A stretch of 8,479 nucleotides of DNA from Burkholderiales bacterium (GTDB lineage Bacteria; Pseudomonadota; Gammaproteobacteria; Burkholderiales; Burkholderiaceae_C): contig SBFU01000286.1 in NCBI GenBank assembly GCA_006227785.1, forward strand, positions 1 to 8,479, given 5' to 3'. The position numbers and the translations under genes were made by a program. Positions 6,844 through 8,479 of this stretch are shown piece after piece. The notes below the pieces were generated by a model. That model was not told the origin of the DNA, did no database searches, and worked only from the letters and a program-made list of their open reading frames with translations. Positions within the stretch are counted from its first letter, which is position 1. Every line of letters begins with the position of its first letter.

Positions 6844-8263
6844 GGGCAGTGGCGGACACCTGTTTGGGCCCCTTGGGCAGGATGCGGCAGGACTTGCCGC
6901 TGCGCCCCCGGGGCACCTGACAACCCAGGACTCCCTCGACCCGAATGGGCACGCTGCCCTGGGATCGCGCATAGCCTTGCAACACTTTGCGCGCCAATGC
7001 CAATGCCGTGCGACCCTCGGTGCCTGACTGAGGCAATCGCAGTTGCAGGGTTCGACCGTCTTTCTGGCAGATCTGAAAGTCAAAAAGCCCGGCCTGCTCT
7101 TCAAGTACCGTGGACAGGGCCAGGGGCAGCAGGGCCACCGAATGGCCGTGTCGCCCGTCCACATGCAGCGTGTCATCGCGACGGCCCTGAACCTCGATGA
7201 CCGGCAGCGGCGATCCACAGTGGCAAGGCTCTGGAAGAAAGCGCAGGTGGTCGCCGAGGTCATAGCGTATGAGTGGCTGCACCGTGTTCGCCAGGTGGGT
7301 CAGCAGAACCGCCGCCGACGCGTGTCCCACGGGTACCGGGCGCTGGTGTTCGTCCACCGGTTCCAGGATGACCCAGTCGCTGTTGAGGTGCAGCTGCCCG
7401 TGGTCACACTCCCATGCCATGGCCAGGAATTCGGAAGCGCCATAGCTGTTGCGGACTTTGACACCTGAAAAGCTTGCCTCAAGTCGATGACGCACAGCTG
7501 GCGACAAGGTTTCACCGCCGGTCCACAGCTCTCGAAGGACCAGCCTGAGACGACCTTCTGCGCTTTCCCGTCCCAGCAGTGCCGCTGCCGTCGGATACGA
7601 GGCCAGAACCGTGGGCGCAAACTCGTTGAGCTCGGCCACCAGTTCGTCCAGAGGCTGCAAGATGGAAAAGCTGCGAACGGACTGTGCCAGCCAGGGCTGA
7701 AGGCGGCGCAGACGCTCCACGCTCACGTAACTGGCGAAATGCCCCCCGGTAGCGCCGACAAACGCAATGCGCTCACCCAGACACCAAGGATCAAACCACC
7801 TGCGCAAAGGCTGCGCCAGGCTGCGGCGCTGTGCCTCAAGCGCATCGTAGACCGCCATGCATTGCGCATCCTGCACGAAGATGCCGGGCATGCCGCTGGT
7901 TCCCGAGCTCTCCCAGACCAGATAGCGCCCAAGAAAAGGATCGCCAATGTTCGCGGGGTTGGCAACGTGTTGGCGCAGGGCCGCCAGCTCCAGCCGCGGA
8001 TCCGTGACCCAATCCGAGAAGCGCTCCATGAGTTCATGCCGGGTCACGGGGCACAGCTGCGCCAGACTCTGCATCGGATCCAAGCCTTTCGGCAGTCGTC
8101 GCAGTCGGTCTCTGTACAAAGGCGAGCCTCGTGCCGCCGCCTGCAGCACCTGCGACAGACGCGATTGCTGCAGCCCGGCGATGCCCGCCCGGCTGCCGTG
8201 CACAGCCATGGCGACGTCCGCCGAGCGCTGGGCGAACTGCCAAGCATCAAACAGGGTGGACAT
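6836..8263 (-). CDS. PaaK/coenzyme F390 synthetase-like adenylate-forming enzyme
   Basis: This 475-aa protein belongs to the ANL adenylating superfamily, closest by eye to the phenylacetate-CoA ligase/F390-synthetase branch (COG1541 type). It would activate a carboxylate (or similar acid) with ATP to an acyl-AMP; acceptor and substrate are unknown. Motifs: the phosphate-binding loop ESSGTSGMPG at residues 118-127, YPT at 223-225, GGE at 249-251, NSYGASE at 272-278, RYDLGD at 333-338, and CHCGSPLP at 347-354 followed by GRRDD (360-364). The last pair matches the PaaK hinge region. Lys457 in GRSGKSCR is the likely C-terminal catalytic lysine. The ATG at 8263 lacks a Shine-Dalgarno site but has TAGCAT 6 nt upstream. 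No other paa genes or thioesterase and carrier genes are nearby. It converges on moeA with an 8-bp overlap. Superfamily is certain; specific function is not. Confidence 0.88.
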   Translation of the reverse strand: MSTLFDAWQFAQRSADVAMAVHGSRAGIAGLQQSRLSQVLQAAARGSPLYRDRLRRLPKGLDPMQSLAQLCPVTRHELMERFSDWVTDPRLELAALRQHVANPANIGDPFLGRYLVWESSGTSGMPGIFVQDAQCMAVYDALEAQRRSLAQPLRRWFDPWCLGERIAFVGATGGHFASYVSVERLRRLQPWLAQSVRSFSILQPLDELVAELNEFAPTVLASYPTAAALLGRESAEGRLRLVLRELWTGGETLSPAVRHRLEASFSGVKVRNSYGASEFLAMAWECDHGQLHLNSDWVILEPVDEHQRPVPVGHASAAVLLTHLANTVQPLIRYDLGDHLRFLPEPCHCGSPLPVIEVQGRRDDTLHVDGRHGHSVALLPLALSTVLEEQAGLFDFQICQKDGRTLQLRLPQSGTEGRTALALARKVLQGYARSQGSVPIRVEGVLGCQVPRGRSGKSCRILPKGPKQVSATALR

Positions 8264-8269
8264 GCCCCG

Positions 8270-8275
8270 ATGCTA
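8270..8275 (-). promoter_or_regulatory. Putative -10 element of the PaaK-like gene (leaderless start)
   Basis: On the minus strand TAGCAT (4/6 to TATAAT) ends 6 nt before the ATG at 8263. No good -35 is visible at 17 bp. If the gene is instead co-transcribed with a minus-strand gene upstream, this element may be fortuitous. Confidence 0.35.
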
Positions 8276-8313
8276 GCGCTTCAGCCGCACATGTACAGGG
8301 GTGGGTAGCCCCA

Positions 8314-8342
8314 TCAACCCTGCTTGACAAGGCAAGGGTTGA
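8314..8342. repeat. Short inverted repeat upstream of the PaaK-like gene
   Basis: The 8-nt arms TCAACCCT (8314-8321) and AGGGTTGA (8335-8342) are exact reverse complements around a 13-nt loop, which itself contains CTTG-A-CAAG. It lies about 50 bp upstream of the PaaK-like start. There is no T-run on either side, so it is not a typical intrinsic terminator. It could be an operator or an mRNA hairpin after an upstream minus-strand gene. Confidence 0.5.
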
Positions 8343-8378
8343 CCAGCGGGCGCATCAGCCCTTTGCCAGGCACCGGCC

Positions 8379-8479
8379 TCAACTCGGATGGGGCGAATGA
8401 CCTGGGGTGTCGGCCTCATGGGCCGGTTGGGGCCGGGCGATGCTTGCACGCTCTCTCGACAGCAGGCTGTACATCGTGG
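8379..8479 (-). CDS. Possible C-terminal end of a minus-strand gene running off the window
   Basis: A minus-strand frame is open from the window edge to a TGA at 8379-8381, giving 32 residues that begin TMYSLLSRERASIARP and continue Pro/His-rich. Of the three minus-strand frames it has the most G/C-ending codons (22 of 32 by my count), as the real genes here do. A second frame ends earlier, at 8416-8418, and a third stays open into the PaaK-like promoter, so the choice is uncertain. I do not recognise the product. The rest of the 8264-8378 stretch holds only the inverted repeat and the putative -10. Confidence 0.3.
   Translation of the reverse strand, partial: TMYSLLSRERASIARPQPAHEADTPGHSPHPS

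Noticed and set aside
7487..8308. 273-aa plus-strand frame over the PaaK-like gene
   Set aside because: It is antisense to a gene with intact ANL motifs; the product is Gln/Arg/His-rich without motifs.
8324..8329. TTGACA on the + strand as a promoter for a rightward gene
   Set aside because: No -10-like hexamer occurs at 16-18 bp, and no convincing + strand gene begins before the window end.

Overview
The window looks like a chromosomal segment of a high-GC betaproteobacterium. My guess is Burkholderiales, probably near the Comamonadaceae, based on strongly G/C-biased third codon positions, the K+-independent proton-pyrophosphatase, a compact moaA-mobA-moeA order and the style of the proteins. 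This is inference from gene content and composition, not a database match. I see no insertion sequence, phage gene, CRISPR array, tRNA or rRNA.

Layout, left to right: (1) hppA (+), a membrane proton-pumping pyrophosphatase with a good Shine-Dalgarno site and a strong intrinsic terminator. (2) A TetR-family regulator (-), convergent with hppA and divergent from the next gene. (3) A short divergent promoter region holding a perfect 17-bp-arm inverted repeat, which overlaps a recognisable promoter. (4) A gene (+) for a ferritin-like 'predicted metal-dependent hydrolase' (PF10118/COG3687 type), very probably controlled by the TetR protein. (5) A tight molybdenum-cofactor operon (+): moaA, mobA and moeA, with gaps of 4 and 16 nt. 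(6) A convergent gene (-) for a PaaK/F390-synthetase-like adenylate-forming enzyme whose 3' end overlaps moeA by 8 bp. (7) A terminal 216-bp stretch with a small inverted repeat and possibly the C-terminal end of another minus-strand gene running off the window.

How the genes work together: MoaA starts Moco synthesis (GTP to the pterin intermediate, together with MoaC, which is not in the window). MoeA inserts molybdate into adenylylated molybdopterin. MobA then attaches GMP to make the guanine dinucleotide cofactor used by DMSO-reductase-family enzymes. HppA is an independent energy-conserving pump. The TetR/metal-hydrolase pair looks like a small self-contained regulated unit of unknown substrate. 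The AMP-ligase is unassigned.

The least ordinary parts are the 40-bp perfect palindrome between tetR and the hydrolase gene, and a recurring start architecture. The tetR, moaA and AMP-ligase genes lack a Shine-Dalgarno site but each has a -10-like hexamer exactly 6 nt before the ATG, which suggests leaderless mRNAs. I found no clearly new multi-gene system; most of the window is ordinary core genome.
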